From Picochlorum sp. 'celeri' (lineage: Eukaryota; Chlorophyta; Trebouxiophyceae), in the NCBI GenBank assembly GCA_010909725.1, contig JAACMV010000008.1, forward strand, positions 682,001 through 746,000: a stretch of 64,000 nt of DNA, given 5' to 3'. Of the stretch, positions 1 through 9,793 are shown piece after piece (position 1 is the stretch's first letter; each line of letters starts with the position of its first letter). A program made the position numbers and the translations under genes. The notes beneath the pieces are model-generated. The model was not told the DNA's origin and did no database searches. It saw nothing but the letters and a program-made list of their open reading frames with translations.

Positions 1-17
1 TAATTTATATAGAGTGC

Positions 18-804
18 ATGATGGTCAACGATATTCGAGAAGAAGCAAAAGAAAAAGAAGAAGGGCCAGCGCCGGATGCATTGCATCATGGGATGCTGGA
101 TGCCGACGCATCGGGAGAACCGCCTTTTGAGGAGCATGAATTTGATAGTATTAGATTTATAGGTAATAATGATGAGGATAAAGGTGTCGGAAGGTTATGT
201 GTACGAGAAAGGTGGGTGAACAATCATTGGTGCCTGTGTGATTGCTGCTCTCATTAATAGTATCATCATCCCCAGGATACTGTCTGTCTGTCTGTTTCAT
301 CCTAGTAGTATAGATATATAAACATCTTCATCTGTGAATGCACATATTTGTGTAGGGATATTGTGTGGAGAGGTCGTGATGAGTTGGTGATTCCTTTCAA
401 ACATGTGAGTCTGTCTGCTCTTGCTGATTGCCCAGACAAGTACGAGTCTCCTCTCTCCCAATGCTTGTATCTTCAAATTGACACTGGCGACAATGATGAT
501 GATGATTACGCATCAGAAGAAGAAGAAGAAGAATTGAGAGAAGTGCACATGTTTTCATCCAGTGCAGAAGACTTGGAGGCCATGTTCAAAGCCATGTGTG
601 ATGGGGCATTGAGGAATCCAGACAGTGATGCTGAGGAGGAACAGGGTCACATGTTTTTCGATATGGAGAGTGCAGTCATGGGATCTTTTGACGATACACT
701 GACTATTACTGACGAAGATAGGTATGTTTCCTGCTCAGTCTTTTTTCCTGTACAACCAGTGTGCCAATGATGAGAACTTCTTCTCATTCATGCGTGTCAG
801 ATGA
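18..804 (+). CDS. Methylosome subunit pICln (CLNS1A-like)
   Basis: Three exons are inferred: 18..211, 356..721 and 801..804, with introns 212-355 (GTGGGT..GTGTAG) and 722-800 (GTATGT..GTGTCAG), giving 187 aa. pICln binds Sm proteins in the PRMT5 methylosome and chaperones snRNP assembly. The spliced product shows the family's PH-like strand order (GRLCVRER joined to DIVWRGRDELVIPF), the SLSALA and CLYLQID strands, an acidic loop, and the C-terminal helix LEAMFKAMCDGA followed by an acidic stretch, as in animal pICln (LEAMFTAMCECQALHP). The third exon supplies one base plus TGA. The reading frame is open upstream of 18, so the true start may lie outside the window, although a TATA-like run at 4-11 favours position 18. 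The product is shorter than human pICln (237 aa). Confidence 0.72.
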
Positions 805-1138
805 AGGTGTGCTGCTGGTTTCCAGCATCACCCTACTGATCATACATAATCTTCTCTCTGAGGCATATCTGGTGCTGTGGTCGGTGATGTAATCTTATGT
901 TATATATTTGCTACTCTTGAGCAATACTGCCATGACGAATTTTTTCCACCAAGATCGCTGAGACCATGGCTTCTTCCTCGTTTTTTTTTTAAATCATTGA
1001 TCAATGTGTGTATTTGTTTTTATTTTCAAGAGTGTACCATCATCATGACGTCTACATCATATGCAGATAGACGGATGACAATAAATGATAATGAATGATA
1101 ATTATGAGGAAAAAAGAACACTGCAACGCATTTTGTAA
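805..1138. other. Intergenic, 3' side of pICln
   Basis: No convincing coding region is seen. A 73-codon frame at 877-1098 has no protein-like composition. TGTAA at about 1134 may be the polyadenylation signal of pICln, and it abuts the end of the minus-strand ORF that follows. Confidence 0.5.
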
Positions 1139-1345
1139 TCATGAACTGGTCTTCTTTATCGCATGAAAACTGTCACAGTACTCATCATACGACATATCCC
1201 GTATATCTGGTCGCCCATCCACAGCAGCAGCTGCTGCTGCATCCTGTCCTTGCCTCTGTGGTGGAGGAGGAGGAGGCCTTGACCACCCACTAGGAGCTCC
1301 TCCTCCTCCTGGCATGCCCATATACTGCTGCTGATTCGGATTCAT
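1139..1345 (-). CDS. Small Pro/Gly/Gln-rich ORF directly behind ATG12
   Basis: A 68-codon ATG-started frame begins 2 nt after the TAG stop of ATG12, on the same strand. The product begins with MNPNQQQ, has a poly-Pro tract and an Ala run, and ends in a polar helix-like segment (SYDEYCDSFHAIKK). No family is recognised. Its composition looks like a protein rather than random sequence, but low-complexity frames can arise by chance. There is no room for its own promoter, so if it is expressed it would be the second cistron of an ATG12 transcript; otherwise it is ATG12 3'UTR. Confidence 0.35.
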   Translation of the reverse strand: MNPNQQQYMGMPGGGGAPSGWSRPPPPPPQRQGQDAAAAAAVDGRPDIRDMSYDEYCDSFHAIKKTSS

Positions 1346-1347
1346 TG

Positions 1348-1804
1348 CTATCCCCAGGCAGGAGAAAGGGCGTAGTGAAGGACAAGTTTCCGTGTATCCC
1401 CAACGTCTGTTCCGAAAGAGTCCAACAAGACACCAATCTGTTCGTTCAAATTCGGTGAAAAACTAGACTTTAGGTAGACAAACTGCATGCATCATATATA
1501 TTGACACACATATTTATATAAGACATGGTGAAGAGAAGAATATACCATAGGTAATACTAATACTAGGGTTGAGCTAACCGTTCATTCATCCATCTTAAAA
1601 TTGTCATGTAGAAGATGGATGGATGAGAATCACGTGTCCACATACCAGTCCTCCTTTGCTATTCAGCTCTTTTTTTATAAATGCCACTACTTTGAGCAAT
1701 TTCTCTTCCCTATGAATCGCTACCTCTTTGCGTTGAAGAGGAGGAGCGTCACCCACGTGTTTCAAAAGAACATGCACCTTGGTATTCTTCTCCACACCAC
1801 TCAT
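1348..1804 (-). CDS. ATG12: Autophagy ubiquitin-like protein ATG12
   Basis: Two exons, 1646..1804 and 1348..1482, are separated by intron 1483-1645 (GTATGT..GCATGCAG, phase 0), giving 97 aa. ATG12 is a ubiquitin-like modifier conjugated to ATG5 through ATG7 and ATG10, and the conjugate promotes ATG8 lipidation at the autophagosome. The sequence shows the beta-grasp start KVHVLLKHVGDAPPL, the helix VVAFIKKELN, then FVYLKSSFSPNLNEQIG after the splice, and the terminal YALSPAWG that matches the animal ending YACSMAWG. The C-terminal glycine needed for conjugation is the last residue, so no processing is required. Only the ubiquitin-like core is present; the long N-terminal extension of yeast ATG12 is missing, as in plants. 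Confidence 0.93.
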
Positions 1805-2301
1805 ATACCCTTTCCCTGCTCCACATACATCAATTAGTTTTCATTAAAGTGGTCGGTAGATTATTTGACGTTGCTCTTGGATGCATATGGCTCGATTGTA
1901 TGTTGATCGACACGTGTATACTATCAACAACCTCATCGGATGGGACTCTATTCACCATTCCCATCAAAGGAGCCCATTCATGGGCCAAGTTCACGAGGTG
2001 CATGGTCAAAATCTAGACGACTCGTCGGAACAGATTGATTGGGTCCTCAGGATATCGTGCCTTATCCTGAGGAACGGTGGCACCAAACCCATACGACCCA
2101 GGGCTAGGATGCCACATATATTTGAAAAATATTACATATCTACGTCTAAACGTGAGATATTTGGATCCATCCTGTCTATTGCGGGCCTGGTTTCTTGAAA
2201 TCAAACATTTCTTCACGTGATTGAGTGTGGTCAGTCTTTTTTCCTTCTCATCTTCCTTCCTACTCTGGATATACACGAGTGACTATCGATACATAGAAAT
2301 C
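1805..2301. other. Region between divergent genes; no clear gene
   Basis: This stretch lies between the ATG12 start (minus strand) and the start of the membrane protein (plus strand) and should hold both promoters. It contains a minus-strand frame of 35 codons from 2117 to 2013 that ends in TAG and then stays open in the same frame to about 1843. No family is recognised in it. Confidence 0.4.
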
Positions 2302-3075
2302 ATGATGGTTATGAATGCTGCATGCCATAAGGCAGGATCGCTGTCTTGCACGTCTGCGTTGAGGGGCCGTGCTCTTCCTGCTGCTGGGCTGAGAAGCCGA
2401 CAGAGCTCGAGGAGCCTGTCTGTGAAAACGTATGCATTGTCTGATACAAATATTTTCATCAACTTGTTGAGTAGTTTGACGGCAGGAGCTGCAGTGACTG
2501 CTGTTGTAACTGCGACTGGAGAGGAAGATATTGACAAGTCTATCGAAAAGCTTCAGACGGTGGAGGGGGCTGCTCCATTGATTGCCGCATTCGTTATCGA
2601 TGCTATCGCTCACTCCATCCCAGGGCTCAATATTCTGTTCAACCTTGTGTCAGAGCCAGCTGGAGCTGCCGCGGGTGTTGCGTACATGTTCTCCTTGGTG
2701 TTGTCTGCACCAAGTGTGGACCCATCTACATTGGCTCCAGAAGGAACTGTGTTGGATGCCAAGAAGGCTGAGGACTCTCGTGGATTTGTTCGCGTGCCAT
2801 TCACGCAGATTGTTCCAACTGCATTGGAGGTGATTGATTATGAGAATGATTCTTCATCTGGAGCTGGATGGAGTATTGGAAAGGATGGAAAGCCAAAGTT
2901 GCCAATCAACTCTGTTCTCATTGTTCTAGGAGTTGGAGGAGTTATTCTCGAAGCAGCTGCTCATGCTCCTGTGCTTTCTCTCTTGTTGCCACGTGTGTTG
3001 TCTTGCGCAGGATGGTTGGCAGCCACGGGATATGTGCTTGACAAGACACAGCTCTTGTCCAAGATCTCAAAGTAA
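2302..3075 (+). CDS. Predicted plastid-targeted membrane protein, function unknown
   Basis: From ATG 2302 the product has 257 aa. The reading frame extends upstream to 2221, but that part looks like 5'UTR and ATG 2302 is the first ATG. The first 45 residues are rich in Ser, Arg and Ala with almost no acidic residues, typical of a chloroplast transit peptide. The mature part has several hydrophobic segments: about residues 52-70, 90-112, 118-138 and two near the C-terminus (SVLIVLGVGGVIL and VLSCAGWLAATGYVL). A more polar middle carries DAKKAEDSRGFVRVPF. No enzyme motif is seen and no family is recognised; a thylakoid or envelope protein is the likeliest reading. TGTAA lies 35 nt past the stop. 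Confidence 0.6.
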   Translation: MMVMNAACHKAGSLSCTSALRGRALPAAGLRSRQSSRSLSVKTYALSDTNIFINLLSSLTAGAAVTAVVTATGEEDIDKSIEKLQTVEGAAPLIAAFVIDAIAHSIPGLNILFNLVSEPAGAAAGVAYMFSLVLSAPSVDPSTLAPEGTVLDAKKAEDSRGFVRVPFTQIVPTALEVIDYENDSSSGAGWSIGKDGKPKLPINSVLIVLGVGGVILEAAAHAPVLSLLLPRVLSCAGWLAATGYVLDKTQLLSKISK

Positions 3076-3109
3076 ATCTAGTAGATGTCATAATTATTAT
3101 TACTCTGTG

Positions 3110-3114
3110 TGTAA
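3110..3114 (+). terminator. TGTAA polyadenylation signal
   Basis: The pentamer lies 34 nt after the stop of the membrane protein gene. TGTAA is the established chlorophyte poly(A) signal. Confidence 0.45.
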
Positions 3115-3312
3115 AGCAAGACCGTGAGATGCTATGTAGATGATTGGATGAATAAGAATGTTCTTCTGAACTCCCAATAAGTCACGTTCCATACGGAGTC
3201 CGGTACTGTTGTCAAAGATTTTTTTTGAATTCGGAAACTCTGGCATGGAGTGTTACTGACCTATTGTAGAACACGTCCCCAGAAATACACTAACAAATTT
3301 GTGTCTGATTCG

Positions 3313-3972
3313 TCAGGGGAGAACAAAACCAAATATCTTCCATTGGGTTATTTTAATGCAGTCACCGCCGCCTGTTTTTTCTGTAATGAGACGAAAGTAT
3401 GAGAAGGAATCGGTGTTTGCTGACAGATCAAAATACGTGTCAACTTGATAAGTGTAACCAGACTGTCCTGACCATGACTTGATGGTCGTCCATGCTGATC
3501 CATCCGTGGAAGCGACTACTCGCCCATCGTAAGGCATTCTAGTGACCAAATTTTGTCTCGGACTTATGCTAAATTTTGTCACCCGGATTGTCCGTGGGAA
3601 CTGAATTTGAAGCCAGTCTCCACGAATTTGTTGACCATCCACCAATGTGTCTACAGAGCCCAAGTACGTACCAAGAGCATTGTATGCATTTGGACATGCC
3701 GAATGCCAATAGGTGGTATAGAGCCCATCAAAAGCATTACTTGCAGGGTAGGTACCGTACACTGTACTAGCACTGAATACTTCTCCACCTAGGACCTGGG
3801 GGCTACTCAACTGCACAGTTGGCGGTGGGGGTGGAGGTGGACTGCGTCTGCTGACAACACCTTCTGCCCAGTCATCAACGCTGCTCATATCCTCGCACAC
3901 CAGTTTTCCAGACCAAAAGTTGCTGCTGCGAGTAAGCTTTAAAGACTGCTCAGCTGACAGTAACGTACACAC
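3313..3972 (-). CDS. Discoidin (F5/8 type C) domain protein with Pro spacer, probably secreted
   Basis: The main exon encodes a poly-Pro spacer (seven prolines) followed by a single F5/8 type C, galactose-binding-like domain: VFSASTVYGTYPASNAFDG, TYWHS, GDWLQIQFP, FSISPRQ, DGSAWTTI, FSYFRLITEKTGGGDCIKITQWKIFG. These domains bind glycans or membranes on the cell surface. The frame is open at its 5' end without a good ATG. A second minus-strand frame at 3939-4214 starts with ATG and carries a signal-peptide-like stretch (AFLAPFLLTMCACFV). An intron joining the two frames is likely; one phase-0 option uses donor GAA|GTAATG near 4105 and acceptor GAGCAG|TCT near 3955. The exact 5' structure is therefore uncertain. 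Confidence 0.6.
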   Translation of the reverse strand: MCTLLSAEQSLKLTRSSNFWSGKLVCEDMSSVDDWAEGVVSRRSPPPPPPPTVQLSSPQVLGGEVFSASTVYGTYPASNAFDGLYTTYWHSACPNAYNALGTYLGSVDTLVDGQQIRGDWLQIQFPRTIRVTKFSISPRQNLVTRMPYDGRVVASTDGSAWTTIKSWSGQSGYTYQVDTYFDLSANTDSFSYFRLITEKTGGGDCIKITQWKIFGFVLP

Positions 3973-4214
3973 ACTCGTGATTCGATTGAATTTGACAGCT
4001 TGCCTTCGAAGAGACCTGAGAGACCTGCTTCACTGGAGACTGTGCTGTCAAAGCACATTCCTCCAAGCGTGGACTCTCGTGCTCCTCCTGCCATTTTTGT
4101 CATTACTTCGATCGCCTCTGTTTTAACGAAGCATGCGCACATGGTCAGGAGAAAGGGAGCCAGAAAGGCCCTTTCCCTGGGCGATATTTTCTGTCGTATC
4201 AGGCTTGCGGGCAT

Positions 4215-4813
4215 ATACTAGAAGACATGTCGCCATACTGTCAGGACACATCAGTCCCGAGAGTATTCTCGGCATCAACTCTTTCAACCGTGCCGTATTC
4301 TCTGTCGGCATTTGCCCGCTCTTTGAATAATTACGCGACGCTACGTTACGGTAACGTACGTTGAACGTAATTATAACGTCACGCCAACGTCAATTGTCGT
4401 TTACAAAAGTTACAAAAGTTCGATCTCCTAATCTGTATGCCCAGTATGCCACATGTATCGATTATACCTCCAATGTATAGCATTTTCTGCCGAATATGCC
4501 ATGTGAATATCAGCATGTGCAGACAAGAGCAGTGAAACCCATGTCTATACCATACTCTCCCCATCAAAGCGGGGCTTCGATAGTAGTGGGCTATCTCCCA
4601 TGTGCTCAACGTGGCTGTTAGTAAAAATCTCAATGATGCCACCATACACGCTGTAACCAGCCAACCCCATGGCAACATATATGTCATTCCTGGCGTAACA
4701 ATCGCATCAGAAACACTGCAAAGCTAGGCCTCCTGACCTGGAGGAGTACTCCTATGCAACAGATCTAGTACAGGTACAAGTTCACCCACCTCCAAGGGTG
4801 TGTATTTTTGAAA
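4215..4813. other. Region upstream of PWP2 with one weak minus-strand ORF
   Basis: A 102-codon minus-strand frame runs from ATG 4687 to 4379, starting with a hydrophobic segment (MLPWGWLVTACMVASL). It has no recognised homologue in my knowledge and its C-terminal half looks non-coding, so it may be a first exon or chance. At 4326-4385 there is a run of short ACGTTA/ACGTAA repeats (acgctacgttacggtaacg), forming a small imperfect palindrome. Confidence 0.3.
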
Positions 4814-7461
4814 ATGGACTATAAATTTAGGAATTTATTAGGAGCTCCATATAAAGGAGGTTCTGTTGCAATGACGGGAGACACGCTGTTGTCTCCCGTC
4901 GGCAATAGAGTGTCACAGGTATGTTTGGCATGCCATGCACCGAATGGCAAGGATGGCAAGGACACTGATGCTGTATTAGCGGCTTTCTAACCATTTATAT
5001 TGTTCTATAGATTGATTTGGTGAAATCTACGAGCTCAACGTTGCCCTATGAGCTTGGGTCACACGTAAGGACCCTGTGCGTGTCTCCAGATGGAGTCTTT
5101 TTGTTCGCTGTGGATGAAACTGGTAGAGCCTTGGTCATTAATAGGAAACATAATGCTCTGCTGCATCATTTTTCATTCAAGAATGTGGTCAGAACAGCGA
5201 GGTTTAGTCCTGACGGCAAATATATTGCTGTTGGGGTTGGTCGTCTGGTTCAAGTATGGCACCGACCTGGGCTCGCAAAGTCTACGAATCCGTTGGAATT
5301 GCATCGAACGTATGGTCATTGTCATGCAGATATCGTGTCATTGGATTGGAGTGACGATTCATGCTGGTTGGTGGCCGGTTCCAAGGATTTGACTGTGAGG
5401 GTGTGGTCGTTGCATTCCATTGACACATATCTTCCTCCGACATTGACGGGTCATAAAGAATCTCCCATTGGTGTGTACTTTACCACAAAGAATATTAGAG
5501 AATCGGCAGAGTTGTTGGGGAAGAATGTGCCGCACTTGTACACGCTGTCAAAGGATGGTGCATTGTTTGCATGGCATTATGCAAAGGACAAGGTTGGAGA
5601 TGAGGATACAGACAAAGATGATGCAGAACAGAGTCGGACGTATTTTGGTGGGCACTGGAGTTTGGTTGATAAATATTATTTTAATCAGAGAGGGTCCAAA
5701 ATGACAGCGTGCACAGTACACAAGGGTGTTGGGATTTTGGCCGTGGGCTTTTCAAGAGGGCTCTTTGAATTGCTGCAACTTCCTGATCTGACAACGGTTC
5801 ATACACTGAGCATTGGCCATGATCCTATCGATTCCATGTGCTTTAATGATTCTGGAGAGTGGGTTGTTGTGGGTAGCGCAAACTTGGGCCAAATGCTTGT
5901 GTGGGAATGGAGGAGTGAAACATATGTGCTCAAGCAGCAGGGGCATGCTTATGATATTACATCATTGGACTTTTCTCAGGATGGGTCGATGATTGTCACG
6001 GGATCGACAGATGCCAAGGTAAAATTATGGACAGTTGCAAACGGGTTTTGCTTCGTTACATTTTCAGATCATGCTGCACCAGTCACAGCGACAAGCTTTG
6101 TCCCTAGTGGACATGCTGTCGTCAGTGCATCATTAGATGGAACCGTGCGGGCATTTGATTTGATACGATACCGGAATTTTAGAACGCTCACAAGCCCCAA
6201 GCCAGTGCAGTTTACATCAGTAGGCGTAGATCCTTCCGGGGACATCATTGTTGCAGGGAGTAAGGATACATTTGAGATTTTTGTTTGGAGTTTGAAGACT
6301 GGCAAACTGCTTGATATTCTGGCAGCACATGAAGGACCAGTCGTGATGACCAAATTTGCTCCAGGATCGTCAATATTAGCGTCAGCATCTTGGGATGCTA
6401 CCGTGAGAACATGGGATGTGTTCAATAGTAAAGGAAATGTGGATGTGCTCCAGCACAACCATGATGTCTTGGCTGTTGCATGGCATCCCGATGGTAAACA
6501 TCTGGCGTCGTCAACTCTTGATGGGCAGATTTATTACTGGAATGCAGTTGATGCTGATATTGAATTTGTGATTCATGGCAGGCGTGATATCGCTGGCGGA
6601 CGATCCAAGTATGACCGCAGAGCAGCAGGCAACTCGTCATCAGGAAGAGCCTTCACCTCTTTGGCCTTCTCAGCAGATGGAAGTTTTCTTCTCGCGGGAG
6701 GAAGCTCAAAGTATGTATGTGTATACGATGTACGTGAACAAGTCATGCTTCGAAGGTTCCAAATATCACACAACAAGGCACTGGACGGTGTTTTGGATCA
6801 ACTGAATTCCAAATACATGACGGATGCTGGGCCTCTCACAGATATACGCGATGTCAACAGCGACGATGATGAAGATGATGAGACAGCCAGGCGCCTTCCA
6901 GGAGATGTATCATATCAAAGTCAAGGATCTGCGACCACCCGATGCGTATCATTATCTCCAACAGGAAGAACATGGGCTGCTGCTACACCAGGAGGGGTCT
7001 TGCTGTACGGATTGGATTCAACAATGACATTCGACCCTACGGATCTCGCTGAAGACATCACCCCCGCAGCTGTATTACAATCAATGAACGTAGGCGCGTA
7101 TTTGAGAGCCCTACTTATAGCAGTACGACTAGGAGATGGAGACCTCATTCAACAGGTACTTTTGTGCACCCCACCCACCATGCTGCCATCAGTTGTTGCC
7201 ACGTTGCCCTCATCCGCCATTCTGCCAATCATCCAATCCCTCGGAGACATTATGAATTCAGGAACACCTCATATAGAACACGTCATCGCATGGCTACAGC
7301 AGGTATGTACCAGACATGCGCTTGTCCTCCAAGACATGTCCCATCAGGTTGGCCCAGCACTCCGTGGAATACACAAAGCATTGAATCAAGTACGAGACGA
7401 CGTCGGAGGTCTCTGTGAGTCAAACATTTACAGCTTACGATATTTAATTAGCTCCAAGTAA
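4814..7461 (+). CDS. PWP2: Periodic tryptophan protein 2 (UTP1), U3 snoRNP / UTP-B component
   Basis: Two exons, 4814..4918 and 5011..7461, are separated by intron 4919-5010 (GTATGT..TCTATAG, phase 0), giving 851 aa. PWP2 is a scaffold of the UTP-B complex of the nucleolar small-subunit processome and is needed for 18S rRNA maturation. The N-terminus MDYKFRNLLGAPYKGG matches the family start (KFAYRFSNLLGTVYRRG). Two WD40 propellers follow, with near-identical family blocks such as VLKQQGH, GFCFVTF, GTVRAFDL, RYRNFRTLTSP and LASASWDATVR. The C-terminal helical Utp12-type domain covers about 700-851 (YLRALLIAVRLGDGDLI). The acidic insert at about 650 (DDDEDDE) is also usual. The stop is 21 nt from the convergent phosphatase gene. 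Confidence 0.95.
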
Positions 7462-7482
7462 ACTATTACATAGTATAGACGT

Positions 7483-8397
7483 TCAAGTATACCCTCCAAA
7501 CACAACTATGTCTTTCCTCTGCAACACTGCTGCCAATGTAGGCCGAACATCAGGCGCATGCTCCAATGCTAACAGTGTATCTAAACAATCAAGCAGCTCT
7601 TCATCTTCCATATCGTCTATAAACGTCCCTATAGGCACGGCATTCTCAGGCTGAAACACGTATGAATGAGGAGAATTATCCACTAATATCATGGACCCAG
7701 GATCACGCCCCATACACTGCAAATCCTTCACATACGATCCTTCGAAAGGATAACATGCCTCTCTAAACAACCTCCATCGTATAATCTTATTCGTATCTAA
7801 AAGATCTAACAACGGATTCGCATATTTACCCAACGACGCTGTAAAAACAACCACTTCAAACCGCTCACCAACTGCCTTTAAAAATTCATCCACATATGGC
7901 CTCTTCAACACATATACGTCAATTACACGACCTTCAATCTCCACAGGAATAACAAAATCCGCAGACGCTACCGGTCGAAATGACGAATGCACCAATGTCT
8001 CGTCCAAATCCAAAATCAAGGTCTTCTTCCCCACATCCTCCTCATGCTGCGGACCCAAGACTGGCTCAGGCCATCGACACACCTCCAACGCACTCCTTCC
8101 ATCTCTCCCGTCATCAGACCCTTCATACCGTTCTATACTATCAGATCCAAAACAACAAATCATATTCTTCATCCTCGCAGACCACGACAGCGAGCCTGTC
8201 CCATCCTCCGTCTCCTTGGTCGCCTGCGGAGAAGACCCATCATCCTTTGACACCTGAGTCACCACACTCGCAATCATTTCATCATTTGGCTCTGCATCAT
8301 CCGCTGCTTTCACCACTGTCACCTTTCTACCCACAGAAACATCCGAAGCGGACGAATCTCCTACTGCTACAGAACCATTTCCCTTTGTTCTATCCAT
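7483..8397 (-). CDS. SCP/NIF-type C-terminal-domain small phosphatase-like protein
   Basis: A single exon from ATG 8397 encodes 304 aa. The haloacid-dehalogenase phosphatase core is at about 123-295. It contains the catalytic DxDxT motif as DLDETL (130-135), VVVFTASLGKYANPLLDLLD, the RLFREACYPFEGSYVKDL segment typical of SCP phosphatases, and ILVDNSP with the second acidic pair. Family members dephosphorylate Ser5 of the RNA polymerase II CTD or other phosphoserines. The first 120 residues are low-complexity, rich in Ser, Asp and Glu, and carry a CC pair (MICCFGS) near 80 that could be a lipid attachment site as in membrane-associated members. TTACA at about 7469 gives a TGTAA on the coding strand. 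Confidence 0.9.
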   Translation of the reverse strand: MDRTKGNGSVAVGDSSASDVSVGRKVTVVKAADDAEPNDEMIASVVTQVSKDDGSSPQATKETEDGTGSLSWSARMKNMICCFGSDSIERYEGSDDGRDGRSALEVCRWPEPVLGPQHEEDVGKKTLILDLDETLVHSSFRPVASADFVIPVEIEGRVIDVYVLKRPYVDEFLKAVGERFEVVVFTASLGKYANPLLDLLDTNKIIRWRLFREACYPFEGSYVKDLQCMGRDPGSMILVDNSPHSYVFQPENAVPIGTFIDDMEDEELLDCLDTLLALEHAPDVRPTLAAVLQRKDIVVFGGYT

Positions 8398-8666
8398 CTC
8401 GTCATAAAACCCAACTAAATTTACTATATTTCAAAACTATACTGTGTCGACAGTGGACCCGCGTGTATCTCCCTGCGTACAAGCAGCAGGTACGTTTCCT
8501 GAGGGAGGCACTATCCCAGACGCACGGGCGTCACACCCTACAATCACGACGAAATTCTGCGTGTCGGATCATTGTACGTATTTCTTACAGTTCTTTTTAC
8601 ATACAGTACACATCCCACGTTTCTTTGACGAGGGACAAAGAAACGCATCGGAGAGTTTTTAATGTT

Positions 8667-9437
8667 TCAATTTACAACCCCCATGCTGTTCATCTCCTGT
8701 AGTATACAATGACCCAATGTCGCCACGCCCCTCACGTCACCATGACGATGATGTACAACAAGATCAGGATGAAATGCCATGGCGATGCATCGCCTCGCCC
8801 TCTTTTCTATTCGTTTCCTAGACCCAGTCTCCATCATCATGCTGCAATCTTGACTGGAGATTGCCCCAACCGCCAGTGCAAATGTCACCACATCAGAATT
8901 ACAATACATTGCAACCTGTTGAATTTGATGCGCAATCGTCGAGGAATCCGTCGACTCTTTCGCCTTTGCAAACGCCAAGCGTGCTGCTTCCAAACCCCCT
9001 CCTCCTCCTTGTCCATTTCCAGTGCCATGCATTCGACTGCTTCTACTACCGCCTCTCCTAGAAGATCCCATTCTCTGTGACGTATAGTGTATATAGTGGT
9101 ATTCGTGATAGTAATATCGCCGCGCACCCCCCGAGACAGTCTCAAACACCCCCTCGTGGTGGTGGTGGTGGTGGTTGGTATCACTGGTACTGGCGCTATC
9201 GCTGACCCGAGGCTGTGCTGTTGTTGTTGTTGTTGTCCCCCACCAGTCATCAGGGTCCATCATATCAATAGTTCTTGTTTTATGTTTTGAAAACCTTGTT
9301 GCTGGGTTTATATGAGACCGTGGCTCTGCATGTTTGTTTGGTTGTGGAATGGCGCCAGTAACAACCAACAACTCCCTGTTTCTAGTCTTCGACGTTCCTG
9401 CCTGGGAGGATGCTATTCGATGGATGAATACATCCAT
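8667..9437 (-). CDS. His/Gly-rich protein ending in a J-domain-like HPD helix
   Basis: The open frame has 256 codons from ATG 9437; a second candidate start is the MM pair at about 9263, just before a DPDDWWG segment. The middle contains poly-Thr, six consecutive His and poly-Gly, encoded by trinucleotide repeats. The C-terminal 110 residues look folded: LEAARLAFAKAKES, then RIEKRARRCIAMAFHPDLV and a further helix (VATLGHCILQEMNSM). The helix-HPD-helix order resembles helices II and III of a J-domain (DnaJ), where HPD stimulates Hsp70, but helix I is not recognisable. The function is inferred only weakly and the N-terminal part may be untranslated. Confidence 0.45.
   Translation of the reverse strand: MDVFIHRIASSQAGTSKTRNRELLVVTGAIPQPNKHAEPRSHINPATRFSKHKTRTIDMMDPDDWWGTTTTTTAQPRVSDSASTSDTNHHHHHHEGVFETVSGGARRYYYHEYHYIHYTSQRMGSSRRGGSRSSRMHGTGNGQGGGGGLEAARLAFAKAKESTDSSTIAHQIQQVAMYCNSDVVTFALAVGAISSQDCSMMMETGSRKRIEKRARRCIAMAFHPDLVVHHRHGDVRGVATLGHCILQEMNSMGVVN
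9156..9236. repeat. Trinucleotide repeats (GGT)n and (TTG)n
   Basis: About six GGT units at 9156-9175 and about six TTG units at 9219-9236. They encode the poly-His and poly-Thr tracts of the overlapping minus-strand gene. Confidence 0.8.
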
Positions 9438-9793
9438 TCTGATATATATATTTATTATTCTTTTATGTATGCAGAAAAATAGAAGGAAGAGCGCTGCTCT
9501 TCATATACATGGCATGAATTCAGATGATGATCTCAGATGATGATGACAAGGATTCGGGAGCTAGCTCCCCAATTGCTTGCAAGCAACTTGCCACATATAT
9601 GTGGCTGTCCCGTCTGGATATATATACATGGAGTATCCAATGATGGAACTGGTGGGAGAAAGAAAGAAAAGATTGTAGTATCTCATCTTACAGATGCATC
9701 TGATGGGAATCATTGCATTGGTTGGATGAACATGCCTGTGCATCGTTGATGCCTGCAGGGAGCATCTTATTGGTACACAGCTGCTATATATAT
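9438..9793. other. Intergenic, no gene seen
   Basis: This is AT-rich sequence with several TATATA runs (about 9442, 9618, 9783). Short frames on both strands lack protein-like composition. It separates two minus-strand genes. Confidence 0.5.

Noticed and set aside
877..1098. 73-codon plus-strand frame after pICln
   Set aside because: AT-rich, no good ATG context and no protein-like pattern.
7980..8702. 240-codon plus-strand frame
   Set aside because: Lies antisense to the SCP-like phosphatase; low-complexity Ser/Pro/His composition from the complementary codons.
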